Assembly (NCBI GenBank): GCA_040219025.1
Contig: JAVJTE010000012.1
Span: 1 to 64,000, forward strand
Direction: 5' to 3'
DNA length: 64,000 nt
Source of the DNA: HT1-32 sp040219025
Lineage (GTDB): Bacteria; Pseudomonadota; Alphaproteobacteria; Rhodospirillales; HT1-32
The notes under the pieces are model-generated. The model was not told the DNA's origin. It saw only the letters and a list, made by a program, of their open reading frames with translations, and searched no databases. A program made the position numbers and the translations under genes. This document shows, in pieces, positions 16,389 through 24,271 of this stretch. The number at the start of each line of letters is the position of its first letter. Positions within the stretch are counted from its first letter, which is position 1.

Positions 16389-17693
16389 TTACCAGTAAGA
16401 TACCGCGTTGGAATACAGGCCGGTCAGGGATTCCAGATCAATCGGCTTCGGCGAGTTGTTGATCGCCGGCTGATGCAGGCACATTTTCGCCAGTTCCGGT
16501 GCCCGCTCACGGGTCATACCGACACCGCCAATGCCGTTCGGCATGCCGGTCTGCTGCATCATCCAGATCAGGCGCTTGGCGATCACTTCGCCCGCATCTT
16601 CATCGCCTGCGCCGCGAATATCCGCCCCCAGCCATTCTGCCGCTGACAGATGCCGTTCCGGGCAGGCATCGGCGGTAAAGCGAAATACCGACGGTGCATT
16701 TATGATCACCGCCATGCCATGCGGCACAATCTTGTGGGTATCGGCATATCCGGAGGCATGATACTCGCAGTTCAGTGCCGAAACCGGGTACGACATTGCA
16801 TGCGGTGCATGGGTGCCGGTATTGGCGAAGGCAATCCCGGCGAGCGTCGCGGCCCAGCTGATATTGTCGCGGGCTTCGATATCGCGGGAATCCGCCACCG
16901 CGCGAACCGCATATTCACCCGCAAGCTTCAATGCTTCCCGGCCAATGATGTCGCTGAACAGGTTCGCCCCCTGCGTGGTCGGGCGGAGCGTCGGCCGGTC
17001 TGGTGCCGGGCGTACCGTATGTGGTCGTGCCGTGAAGGCTTCGAGCGCATGGCTGATCAGATCGAAAGCACTGCAGGCAATGACAGTGGTCGGCAGGCTG
17101 TAGGTGCAGGTCGGATCAACAATCGCCTCGACCGGAAGCATCTGGCGATGCACGACCGGCAGTTTGAAATCGAGCCCCTGCACATAAACAACCGAGATCG
17201 GCGTTGTTTCTGATCCGGTACCGGCTGTCGTCGGGCAGGCAATATGCGGCGGCAAGGGTCCGGGCAATGTCGCGCCGCCACCCAGCGGCTTGATGACATA
17301 GGTCATGAAATCAACCGGATAGACACCATAGGCAATCGCCGCCTTTGCCGTATCCATGACTGAGCCACCACCAACGGAGACAAAGCCGTCGAACTTGCCT
17401 TCCTCAACCCATTTCGCCGCTTTCATGACGGAAATCGAATCCGGCTCGACAAGAATTTCGTCATAGACCTCGACATCCAGACCGGCTTTCCGGATCGACT
17501 CCAGAGCACGGGTGACCGGCTCCAGCGCTTTCAGCCTCGGGTCAGTGAACAGGCCGATGCGGGTCATGCCCTGTGCTTTGGCGCGGTCGCCAAGCTCTGA
17601 CATAACGCCGCGACCAAAGGTAATCCGCGACATATCAATGGTAAAACCGGCATCACCGCTGGCGGTTTCGATGTAATGGTGACAACAGGCCAT
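16389..17693 (-). CDS. Iron-containing alcohol dehydrogenase, hydroxyacid-oxoacid transhydrogenase type
   Basis: 434 aa from ATG 17693, which has a GGGAGAG ribosome site just upstream; the frame is open to 17753. It is a group III Fe-ADH closest to the ADHFE1/HOT branch, judging by the N-terminal CCHHYIE and FGRGV. The NAD-binding GGGSVMDTAKAAI lies near residue 100. Metal-site histidines lie in FDLISHALEAF near 215, THAPHAMSYP near 300 and HKIVPHGMAV near 325. HOT enzymes couple 4-hydroxybutyrate oxidation to 2-oxoglutarate reduction. Genomic context does not confirm the substrate. It is convergent with the GNAT gene. Confidence 0.85.
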   Translation of the reverse strand: MACCHHYIETASGDAGFTIDMSRITFGRGVMSELGDRAKAQGMTRIGLFTDPRLKALEPVTRALESIRKAGLDVEVYDEILVEPDSISVMKAAKWVEEGKFDGFVSVGGGSVMDTAKAAIAYGVYPVDFMTYVIKPLGGGATLPGPLPPHIACPTTAGTGSETTPISVVYVQGLDFKLPVVHRQMLPVEAIVDPTCTYSLPTTVIACSAFDLISHALEAFTARPHTVRPAPDRPTLRPTTQGANLFSDIIGREALKLAGEYAVRAVADSRDIEARDNISWAATLAGIAFANTGTHAPHAMSYPVSALNCEYHASGYADTHKIVPHGMAVIINAPSVFRFTADACPERHLSAAEWLGADIRGAGDEDAGEVIAKRLIWMMQQTGMPNGIGGVGMTRERAPELAKMCLHQPAINNSPKPIDLESLTGLYSNAVSYW

Positions 17694-17813
17694 AATCTCT
17701 CCCGGGAGTTTGTTTATCGTTTGGCGAATAATAACCGTATTCGCGCCGCGCAAAAACCGTTGCCTGAATTTATTGAATCCGTGTTCAACTGCGGCATCAG
17801 GACAGGAGGTTGA

Positions 17814-20012
17814 ATGTCGATAAAATCGGGGAAGCTGCTTGCGCCTGTACTGTCAGGAATGCTGGTGATGGCACTGGCGCTCGCCATGCAGGCGAATCTG
17901 GGGCCGCTGACAACCCTGCGCAATCTGGTGTTCGACAGCTTTCAGCAATGGAAGCCCCGCACCGCGCTCGACGTGCCGGTACGCATTGTCGATATCGACA
18001 ATGACAGCCTGAGCAAAATCGGCCAGTGGCCCTGGCCACGCACAACCCTGGCCGATCTGGTGCAAAGGCTCACCGGTCACGGGGCCACAGCAATTGTCTT
18101 CGATGTGGTCTTTGCAGAGCCGGACCGGACCTCGCCTGTTGCTGCCCTGTCCTACTGGAAAGCCGGGCCCGAGGCACAGCGCCTGCTGAGCGAACTTCCC
18201 GATCATGACCTGTTGTTTGCGGAGGCTATCGCCAATTCACCCGCCGTGATGGGGGTCGCCTTCGGTGACAGCGGCAAGACAACCCGCCCACCGACACGGT
18301 TGTCCGGCGTTGCCTTTGGCGGGGATAACCCGCGCGAAAGCCTGCCCTCCTACAGCACGGTTGTTGCCAATCTCCAGATCCTGGAACAGGCCGCGTCCGG
18401 TGTCGGAAATTTCAATTTCATCCCTGATACAGATGGTATCGTCCGGCGCGCGCCCCTGTTTGTCACGATGGAAGGGGAAATTTATCCGTCCATCGTCGCC
18501 GAGGCATTGCGGGTGGCACAGAACGCTGACAGCTATGTCATCAAGAGTACTGGTGCCAGTCAGGAATATGGTGCCGGCAGTGCGGCTGCCATCGCCAGCG
18601 TTCGCATTGCCGACGTCATCATTCCAACCGATGCGAACGGTGCCATGCGGCTCTATATGGCACCGCACCATGCGTCCCGATATGTGCCGGCATCGGCCGT
18701 TCTCGACAATTCCGTATCTCCGGAACTGATTGATGGCCATATCGTCCTGATCGGCACCTCGGCATCCGGCCTGCTCGATATTCGTTTCAGCCCGCTGGGC
18801 CAGCCGGTTGCGGGCGTTGAATTGCACGCACAGGCGCTCGAACAGATCATCACCCGGCAGATCATCACCCAACAGCCCGAAGCAGCCGACCTGGCCGGAC
18901 AGCAGTTTCTGGTCCGTCCGGACTGGTCGCCCGGTGCGGAAACGCTGGGCATGCTGTTGCTGTCGATATGCCTGATTCTGTTCATGCTGCGGTTTGGCGC
19001 CCTGCCCTCGGCCATCGCCGCCCTGCTTGCCGTTATCACCGCTGCCGGCGGCGCGTTCTGGTCATTTTCCACGCAAGGATTGCTGTTTGACCCTGTCCTG
19101 CCGTCACTGGGGCTGCTGCTGACCTATCTGACCTTCTCGATCCTGCGGCATATTCAGGCTGAACAGGACCGGCAATGGATCAAGACGGCCTTTGCCAGCT
19201 ATATCTCCCCCGGTATCGTCGAGCTGCTGATCAAAAACCCCGAGCAGCTGAAACTTGGCGGGGAACGCCGTGAGATGACGTTTCTGTTTACCGACCTTGC
19301 CGGATTTACGCCGCTGGTGGAAAGCACCTCTCCCGAGAAACTGATTCCGTTGCTGAACGAATATCTGAACGGCGTGACAAAGATCGGCTTTCGTCACGAG
19401 GGCACGCTCGACAAGATTGTCGGGGATGCGACGACTTTCTACTGGAATGCCCCGACCGATCAGCCGGATCACGCAAGCCGCGCCATCCGTTGTGCCCTCG
19501 ACATCGACGAGTTTTCCGAGAGCTTTCGCCGCGACAAGAATGCCATTGGTGTTCCCATCGGCATCACCCGTATTGGCGTAAACACAGGAAACGTGATTAT
19601 CGGCAATATGGGCGGTGATGCGATCTTTGACTATTCCGCCCATGGCGATGCCGTCAATACAGCGGCCCGTATGGAAAGCGTCAACAAGCAACTTGGGACG
19701 CGGATATGTGTTGCTGGCAATACCACATCACAGATGACTGATTTCGTCGGACGGCCAATCGGTGAACTGGTCCTGAAAGGCCGCTCCGAAGCTGAAAGCT
19801 GTTTTCAGCCGCTGTCAGAAAAGCAAAATGGATCAGAACATATCCAGGCCTATCGCCACGCCTATGGACTGATGGAACAGCTGGACCCCGGTGCGTTGAA
19901 CGCCTTTCGGGAACTGCTGCAGATATGGCCTGAGGACAGCCTGGCAAAATTCCACCGTGACCGTCTTGTCCGCGGCGAACAGGGTGTACGTGTCGTCTTC
20001 AGCGAAAAATAA
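17814..20012 (+). CDS. CHASE2-domain membrane adenylate cyclase
   Basis: 732 aa. An N-terminal membrane anchor (about 8-26) precedes an extracytoplasmic CHASE2 sensor domain (about 30-340, with VPVRIVDIDNDSLSKIGQWP near 45 and VLIGTSASGLLDIRFSP near 310). Two to three hydrophobic segments at about 375-440 follow. The class III cyclase domain is at about 475-640: FLFTDLAGFTP gives the first metal Asp, LDKIVGDATTFYWN the second Asp region with a substrate-binding Lys, and YSAHGDAVNTAARMES the conserved GDxVNxAxRxE. A C-terminal helical tail (YGLMEQLDPGALNAFRELLQ) is common in this architecture. It converges with the Slam-like gene 5 bases away, and is taken to make cAMP in response to a periplasmic signal. 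Confidence 0.9.
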   Translation: MSIKSGKLLAPVLSGMLVMALALAMQANLGPLTTLRNLVFDSFQQWKPRTALDVPVRIVDIDNDSLSKIGQWPWPRTTLADLVQRLTGHGATAIVFDVVFAEPDRTSPVAALSYWKAGPEAQRLLSELPDHDLLFAEAIANSPAVMGVAFGDSGKTTRPPTRLSGVAFGGDNPRESLPSYSTVVANLQILEQAASGVGNFNFIPDTDGIVRRAPLFVTMEGEIYPSIVAEALRVAQNADSYVIKSTGASQEYGAGSAAAIASVRIADVIIPTDANGAMRLYMAPHHASRYVPASAVLDNSVSPELIDGHIVLIGTSASGLLDIRFSPLGQPVAGVELHAQALEQIITRQIITQQPEAADLAGQQFLVRPDWSPGAETLGMLLLSICLILFMLRFGALPSAIAALLAVITAAGGAFWSFSTQGLLFDPVLPSLGLLLTYLTFSILRHIQAEQDRQWIKTAFASYISPGIVELLIKNPEQLKLGGERREMTFLFTDLAGFTPLVESTSPEKLIPLLNEYLNGVTKIGFRHEGTLDKIVGDATTFYWNAPTDQPDHASRAIRCALDIDEFSESFRRDKNAIGVPIGITRIGVNTGNVIIGNMGGDAIFDYSAHGDAVNTAARMESVNKQLGTRICVAGNTTSQMTDFVGRPIGELVLKGRSEAESCFQPLSEKQNGSEHIQAYRHAYGLMEQLDPGALNAFRELLQIWPEDSLAKFHRDRLVRGEQGVRVVFSEK

Positions 20013-20017
20013 ACCGG

Positions 20018-21475
20018 CTAGAATTCAAACCGCTTTGACAGCAGAGCCTGCCCGCGCCAGTTCCGGTAGTCATAGGTAACCAGATTTGATTTCTGGGTAT
20101 AGGCTTCGCCCGTCAGGTTGAGAACCCAGCCACCAAGTGCCGTTCTGGTCAGCTGTGACGACGGCAGGTCAGGAAAAACATATTCCCCGATCATCTTTGA
20201 CACCGGCATGCCGTAGGTCAGGCGGTATTGCGTAATCTGGTCCTTGCGCCGTTCGGCACTGACCGCTTCATCCGGACCTGAATAAAGCCGTTTCTCGAAG
20301 GACAGGGAATTGAGCAGGTAATGTCCGCCGCCCAGCAGCAGTGTGTGCGACAGTTCCACCTCGCCCGAGACATACTGATAAAACACCCGCCGCGCGCGCT
20401 TGAATTTCTGATGATAGGACAGCGAAATTCTGTTCGCCGGATTGATCGTATAATCCAGTCCGATCTCGTAGTCATGGCTGTGGCCGCTGCGCAAGACAGC
20501 AGAACTGCTTTCCTTGATGCCGTTGAATTTCTCGTTCGTATAACGGCCATCCAGATTGAGAGTCAGATCGCCGCCAACCGGCACCGACAGGGCACCCGCA
20601 ACACCCCAGCCCCGATAATATCGTTCCCGGGACAGAAAGGTCGACTGGGTAAAGGCGGTCGGCGTGAAGGTGAATGCCGGAAAATTCAGTTCCAGCCCTC
20701 CTTCCACGGAAAGTGACTGGGTATTGAAGGTCTCCTGCGTTGCCTGTTCTGAAATGTAATGACTGGCTGATCCGATGATCTCATGTTTGTCCTGTAGCCC
20801 GAGATCATAGCGCATATCGACCGATGCCACGCCCAGCAGCCCAAAATCGTCATGGTCCCGGTCAGCTTCTGCGAGATCAACCAGCGTCCCGACCACCAGC
20901 TGCTGCCCGGTCTTGCTGCCAGCGGTCTTGTTATCATCGAAATACCCGCCAAACGTCAGTCCGACCACAAACCGCAGGCGCTGGCGTCGCAGGGCAATCT
21001 CCGACAGAAATCCGTCAACTTCGGCGGCTACGTCCGGTGGCAGCTGCAGTTCCTGCAGCGCCCGCAACTCCCGCTCTGCCTCGTCAGTGTTATCGAGACG
21101 GTACAGGACGATGGCGTAATACAGGCGGATCTGCGGCTGATCCGGGTCAATCAGCAGTATCCGTTCCAGAGTGGCGGAAGCCCCCTTGAGTTCACCACGG
21201 GCTATCTGCGCCTTCGCATAACGCAGATTGAGTTCCAGGTTGTCAGGGTCCTTCAGAATGTCCTGAAAAGTAACGTCGTCGTCAACCGGCAGGTTTCGGG
21301 CGTCTTCAGCCGCCTTCTCCCGGCGGCGACGTTCTTCCTCGTCATCCTGATCGGGAATGGTGCGGTTATCGACTGTCTGCGCGAACGAAGGGGTGACCGA
21401 CGAAAGCTGCAGGGCAAACAAGACCGCCCCGATGCAGGCCCAACGAACCGCGTTCAGACATCCAGATTCGTTCAT
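20018..21475 (-). CDS. Slam-like outer-membrane protein: TPR domain plus C-terminal beta-barrel
   Basis: 485 aa. A signal peptide (CIGAVLFALQLSSVTPSFAQ) is cleaved near residue 33. A charged segment (DQDDEEERRRREKAAEDAR) is followed by two to three TPR units at about 72-165 (NLELNLRYAKAQIARGELKGA, IRLYYAIVLYRLDNTDEAE). Residues about 175-485 alternate polar and hydrophobic as a beta-barrel and end in phenylalanine (LLSKRFEF), the usual outer-membrane sorting signal. Order and length match surface lipoprotein assembly modulators (Slam/DUF560), which export cargo across the outer membrane. The gene lies 89 bases downstream of a secreted FecR-domain protein, a plausible cargo. A plain TPR-barrel porin is the alternative. 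Confidence 0.7.
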   Translation of the reverse strand: MNESGCLNAVRWACIGAVLFALQLSSVTPSFAQTVDNRTIPDQDDEEERRRREKAAEDARNLPVDDDVTFQDILKDPDNLELNLRYAKAQIARGELKGASATLERILLIDPDQPQIRLYYAIVLYRLDNTDEAERELRALQELQLPPDVAAEVDGFLSEIALRRQRLRFVVGLTFGGYFDDNKTAGSKTGQQLVVGTLVDLAEADRDHDDFGLLGVASVDMRYDLGLQDKHEIIGSASHYISEQATQETFNTQSLSVEGGLELNFPAFTFTPTAFTQSTFLSRERYYRGWGVAGALSVPVGGDLTLNLDGRYTNEKFNGIKESSSAVLRSGHSHDYEIGLDYTINPANRISLSYHQKFKRARRVFYQYVSGEVELSHTLLLGGGHYLLNSLSFEKRLYSGPDEAVSAERRKDQITQYRLTYGMPVSKMIGEYVFPDLPSSQLTRTALGGWVLNLTGEAYTQKSNLVTYDYRNWRGQALLSKRFEF

Positions 21476-21564
21476 TTATGTCTTTGCACCCGAACCAGCT
21501 CCCCGTTAACAGAGAAGCTATAGGCTGAAGCCCTCCGAGTCGCAACAAAGCAGCGACTCGGAAA

Positions 21565-22971
21565 TCAGGGAGCTGCCCCGGGCTGGCGAAGAGTAACGCC
21601 ATTCCCGCTGTCTGTCTTTGCCAGGCCAACGGTATTCGAGATTGAAACTTCATGCGCCATTTTTTTCGCAATGATGCCATCCAGATTACTCAGGGTCGCT
21701 TTGACATCAATCTGACAGGCACCCGTGCCGGAAGCACAGTCAACCGTTCCCGGACCGCCCGCATCATCGCCAAAAATTGCCAGCCCGCTCGTTAGCTCGT
21801 CAAATGAATGAGGAGACAGCGTATGAACCAGATTACCGATTTCAGCATGCAGGGAATTGATCACCACCCGGGAATTCCCGCCGCCGGCATGACGTGCCCC
21901 GAAATCAAGTTCCGCGACAAACCGGTAGGTACCACCTGACGCCAGCGGCACCGTCTGGTCGAAATGAAACTTTCCGGACTGGATCCTGTTCAGGTCGGCG
22001 ATCGTCGATACCCCGTCCTGAACATGGATTTGCTGAACAATCTGCTGTCCCGCTGAATTCTGATTGTTCACTTTGCTCTGGGTAACCTGCAGACCGGACA
22101 GTCCGACGATGCCGGATGCCTGTGTCTGTCCGCTGAATCCGGCACCGGATGAAGCCGAAGCCTGATTGTTCCCCTGCGTGCTCTGATTACCCTGAACAGC
22201 GGGAGCTCCTTGAGCCGACTGTGCGGGCCGGGAATTCTGATTGTCCGATGGCGCACCGGCGTTTGCATCCTGCTGCGGGGACGCAGCCGCATCCGGCCGG
22301 GCGATAGAGGTTGTCAGGGCGGAAATCCGCTCGGGCGGGACCTGCACCGGGGCGGTCGGCGGCTCAGTACCCCCGATCGATGTGCCAAAACCCGGACGGG
22401 TAACAATCACACTGCCCCTCTCGTTCGACACCTCGATACGACCTATCCGTTCCGCCGTATTGGTTTCCACACCCGGACCCAGCAGAACGACATCCGCTCC
22501 ACTGGCCGTCACCTCCCCCGCCACGATGGTACCGCGGATCCCGATCGTGCCGAACGGCGTCTTGACCTTCATGTCTTCAGGACGATTTGATGCAACCTTG
22601 CCAGTGACAAAGCGGAACACACCCCGGGCAACCGTCGCTGTCACGCGCCCTGCCCCGGTCTCCGGGTCATAGACAAATTCATCGATTGTCAGCTGGCTGC
22701 CCGGACCGATGGTGAAAATGGTCTCGTCAAGCAGCAGAATCTGCATACCTGATGACGGGCCGGAGAGAATCCGGTCGGTCAGAAAAATCGGCTCGCCACT
22801 GCTTATCTGGCGTCCGACCACTTCCGGCAGGCGGGTCAGCTGCACGTCACCACGGACCGCGGCAGAAACCCCGGCCTGTTCGGCGGCCGATGCCGATGGC
22901 GAGGCTGACAAAGCCAGAGCGCAAATGGCAACTGTGGCTGTGATGGAAAGAAAGGAAGATGTCTGTTTCAT
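21565..22971 (-). CDS. Secreted FecR-domain protein, candidate cargo of the Slam-like exporter
   Basis: 468 aa from ATG 22971, which opens a clear signal peptide (ITATVAICALALSASPSASA); the frame is open upstream to 23181 without signal character. Residues about 35-165 are a FecR domain (AVRGDVQLTRLP, DETIFTIGPGSQLTIDEFVY, VKTPFGTIGIRGTIVAGEV). Residues about 195-320 are a low-complexity Q/N/A/S/G-rich linker. Residues about 330-460 are predicted beta-strand rich (GKFHFDQTVPLASGGTYRF, AELDFGARHAGGGNSRVVIN) with one Cys pair (CASGTGAC) that could form a disulfide. This is not the FecR sigma-regulator type, because there is no N-terminal cytoplasmic part and no sigma gene nearby. Function unknown; context suggests surface display. 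Confidence 0.75.
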   Translation of the reverse strand: MKQTSSFLSITATVAICALALSASPSASAAEQAGVSAAVRGDVQLTRLPEVVGRQISSGEPIFLTDRILSGPSSGMQILLLDETIFTIGPGSQLTIDEFVYDPETGAGRVTATVARGVFRFVTGKVASNRPEDMKVKTPFGTIGIRGTIVAGEVTASGADVVLLGPGVETNTAERIGRIEVSNERGSVIVTRPGFGTSIGGTEPPTAPVQVPPERISALTTSIARPDAAASPQQDANAGAPSDNQNSRPAQSAQGAPAVQGNQSTQGNNQASASSGAGFSGQTQASGIVGLSGLQVTQSKVNNQNSAGQQIVQQIHVQDGVSTIADLNRIQSGKFHFDQTVPLASGGTYRFVAELDFGARHAGGGNSRVVINSLHAEIGNLVHTLSPHSFDELTSGLAIFGDDAGGPGTVDCASGTGACQIDVKATLSNLDGIIAKKMAHEVSISNTVGLAKTDSGNGVTLRQPGAAP

Positions 22972-23014
22972 CAGCAAACAGTACAACATTCTGTCCGCCG
23001 CGCTGTGAACTGGT

Positions 23015-23248
23015 TCACGTTCTGTCCTGATTCCGCCGACGACCCCACCAGATTGTAATGTGACGGCGTTGTCGTCGCAACCATGCCGAATCCATCGACA
23101 GCACGACAATGCCCAGAGGCAGCATCCAGAAACCGACAACGGGAAGAAAACCCAGAACACCTCCTGCACAGAGTGCAGCACCGATGGCCCGCCGCCCGGC
23201 TACCGACCGGGGAAGCGAAATACCGGCTATCTTCGGGCGTCCAGACAT
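23015..23248 (-). CDS. Small conserved membrane protein, uncharacterised
   Basis: 77 aa. A basic N-terminus (RPKIAGISLPRSVAGRRA) is followed by two adjacent hydrophobic segments (about 21-38 and 40-53), with the PVVGFWMLPLGIVVLS pattern found in short alphaproteobacterial inner-membrane proteins of unknown function, and then a basic tail. It lies between the FecR gene and a terminator and is read in the same direction as both neighbours. No catalytic residues. Confidence 0.65.
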   Translation of the reverse strand: MSGRPKIAGISLPRSVAGRRAIGAALCAGGVLGFLPVVGFWMLPLGIVVLSMDSAWLRRQRRHITIWWGRRRNQDRT

Positions 23249-23265
23249 AATTTCTTCCGGGCAAA

Positions 23266-23295
23266 CGAAAACCCGCCTGACCAGGCGGGTTTTCG
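23266..23295 (-). terminator. Intrinsic terminator between two small leftward genes
   Basis: A perfect 14-bp inverted repeat (CGAAAACCCGCCTG with its complement) has only two unpaired central bases, so in practice it is a 13-bp stem with a 4-base loop. TTTT follows the GC-rich stem in either direction, so it can work on both strands. It should end the transcript of the zinc-ribbon gene at 23336-23515. Confidence 0.8.
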
Positions 23296-23335
23296 ATAGT
23301 CTAACGCAGGCATTGCAGCCCGCGCATGAACAATA

Positions 23336-23515
23336 TCAGGCGGCCCAGCCACCTTCACGCCATGCGGCGGTTTCCTTGCAAGACTTGCAGATCCGTTCGC
23401 CATAATGCAGCGACTGGAACTCGCTGCTGCACATCAGGCACCGACGAGCCTTTGGCTTGATCTGTGCTTCATTAACCGGCTTCTTGTTTGATTCGTTCCG
23501 AGCGGACGACGCCAT
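23336..23515 (-). CDS. 59-aa zinc-ribbon-like protein
   Basis: This short frame runs from ATG (complement of 23513-23515) to TGA (23336-23338). It has two CxxC pairs, RRCLMCSSEFQS near residues 26-29 and ERICKSCKETAAW near 42-46, spaced as in a treble-clef or zinc-ribbon knuckle. A basic, disordered N-terminus (NESNKKPVNEAQIKPKARR) precedes them. The C-terminus is WREGGWAA. A strong intrinsic terminator 41 bases downstream supports a real gene. Similar short Cys4 proteins occur in Rhodospirillales; role unknown, perhaps nucleic-acid binding. Confidence 0.7.
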   Translation of the reverse strand: MASSARNESNKKPVNEAQIKPKARRCLMCSSEFQSLHYGERICKSCKETAAWREGGWAA

Positions 23516-23675
23516 TCGGCCCTCCGAGTAGTTGCGTACAGTGATGTATGAATGCGTTGGTTTACACTAAACTTATTTTCGTGTGAACCAAAAATTTCAA
23601 GAACCTGTCATGTTCTTACCGCATATCACCCATTTTTGTCATCGGATGGCAGGTTTCAAGGCATAAGCTCCGGAA

Positions 23676-24152
23676 TTATCCGAAGAAACCGAAAAACTTG
23701 CTGCGCTTTTTCGCCACATATTGCTGATGATAGTCTTCCGCCTCCCAAAATGTTGACGCAGTCTCTATCCTTGTCGCCACGGGCCTGCGCAGGCGACCGG
23801 AAGCATTCAGGGCAGCAATCGCTTTTTCAGCGACGGCCTTCTGTGCCGCGTCCCGGGGAAAGATTGCCGAGCGATACTGCGTGCCGATATCCGGCCCCTG
23901 ACGGTCCAGCTGCGTCGGGTCATGGGCGCTCCAGAACGTCTCCAGCAGTTCCTCATAACTGATCCTGTCGGGGTCATACTCGACATCAACAGCCTCGGCA
24001 TGCCCTGTCCGCCCGGTACAGACATCCTCATAAGTCGGCGAACGGCTGGTGCCACCAATGTAGCCTACCCGTGTAGCGGTCACACCGGGTGTGGTCCGAA
24101 AGGTTTCCTCAACGCCCCAGAAACAACCGGCGGCAAATGTTGCTTTAGCCAT
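23676..24152 (-). CDS. msrA: Peptide methionine sulfoxide reductase MsrA
   Basis: 158 aa from ATG 24152, which begins MAKATFAAGCFWG. The frame is open to 24245 but the extension is not family-like. The catalytic motif GCFWG (Cys near residue 10) reduces methionine-S-sulfoxide. Other signatures are GYIGGTSRSPTYEDVCTGRTGHAEAV (in parts near 35-60), FWSAHDPTQLDRQGPDIGTQYRS and AEDYHQQYVAKK. No C-terminal resolving Cys pair is present; the Cys near residue 53 is conserved in many MsrA. It is divergent from the glutaredoxin-DinB gene across 119 bases, so a shared oxidative-stress promoter region is plausible. Confidence 0.94.
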   Translation of the reverse strand: MAKATFAAGCFWGVEETFRTTPGVTATRVGYIGGTSRSPTYEDVCTGRTGHAEAVDVEYDPDRISYEELLETFWSAHDPTQLDRQGPDIGTQYRSAIFPRDAAQKAVAEKAIAALNASGRLRRPVATRIETASTFWEAEDYHQQYVAKKRSKFFGFFG

Positions 24153-24271
24153 ACCTTTTGCCCTATCCTGTTTACCTCGAACAGCAGGTATGCAACTGTC
24201 GTCGAGCGTCAAGACGGCCGGTGATGCGGTAAACAAATCGTGCACCGCCGCGAACAGATAAGGAGCTCGTC

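Noticed and set aside
21565..22971. FecR-type anti-sigma regulator
   Set aside because: There is an N-terminal signal peptide and no cytoplasmic domain, and no ECF sigma or TonB receptor gene is near.
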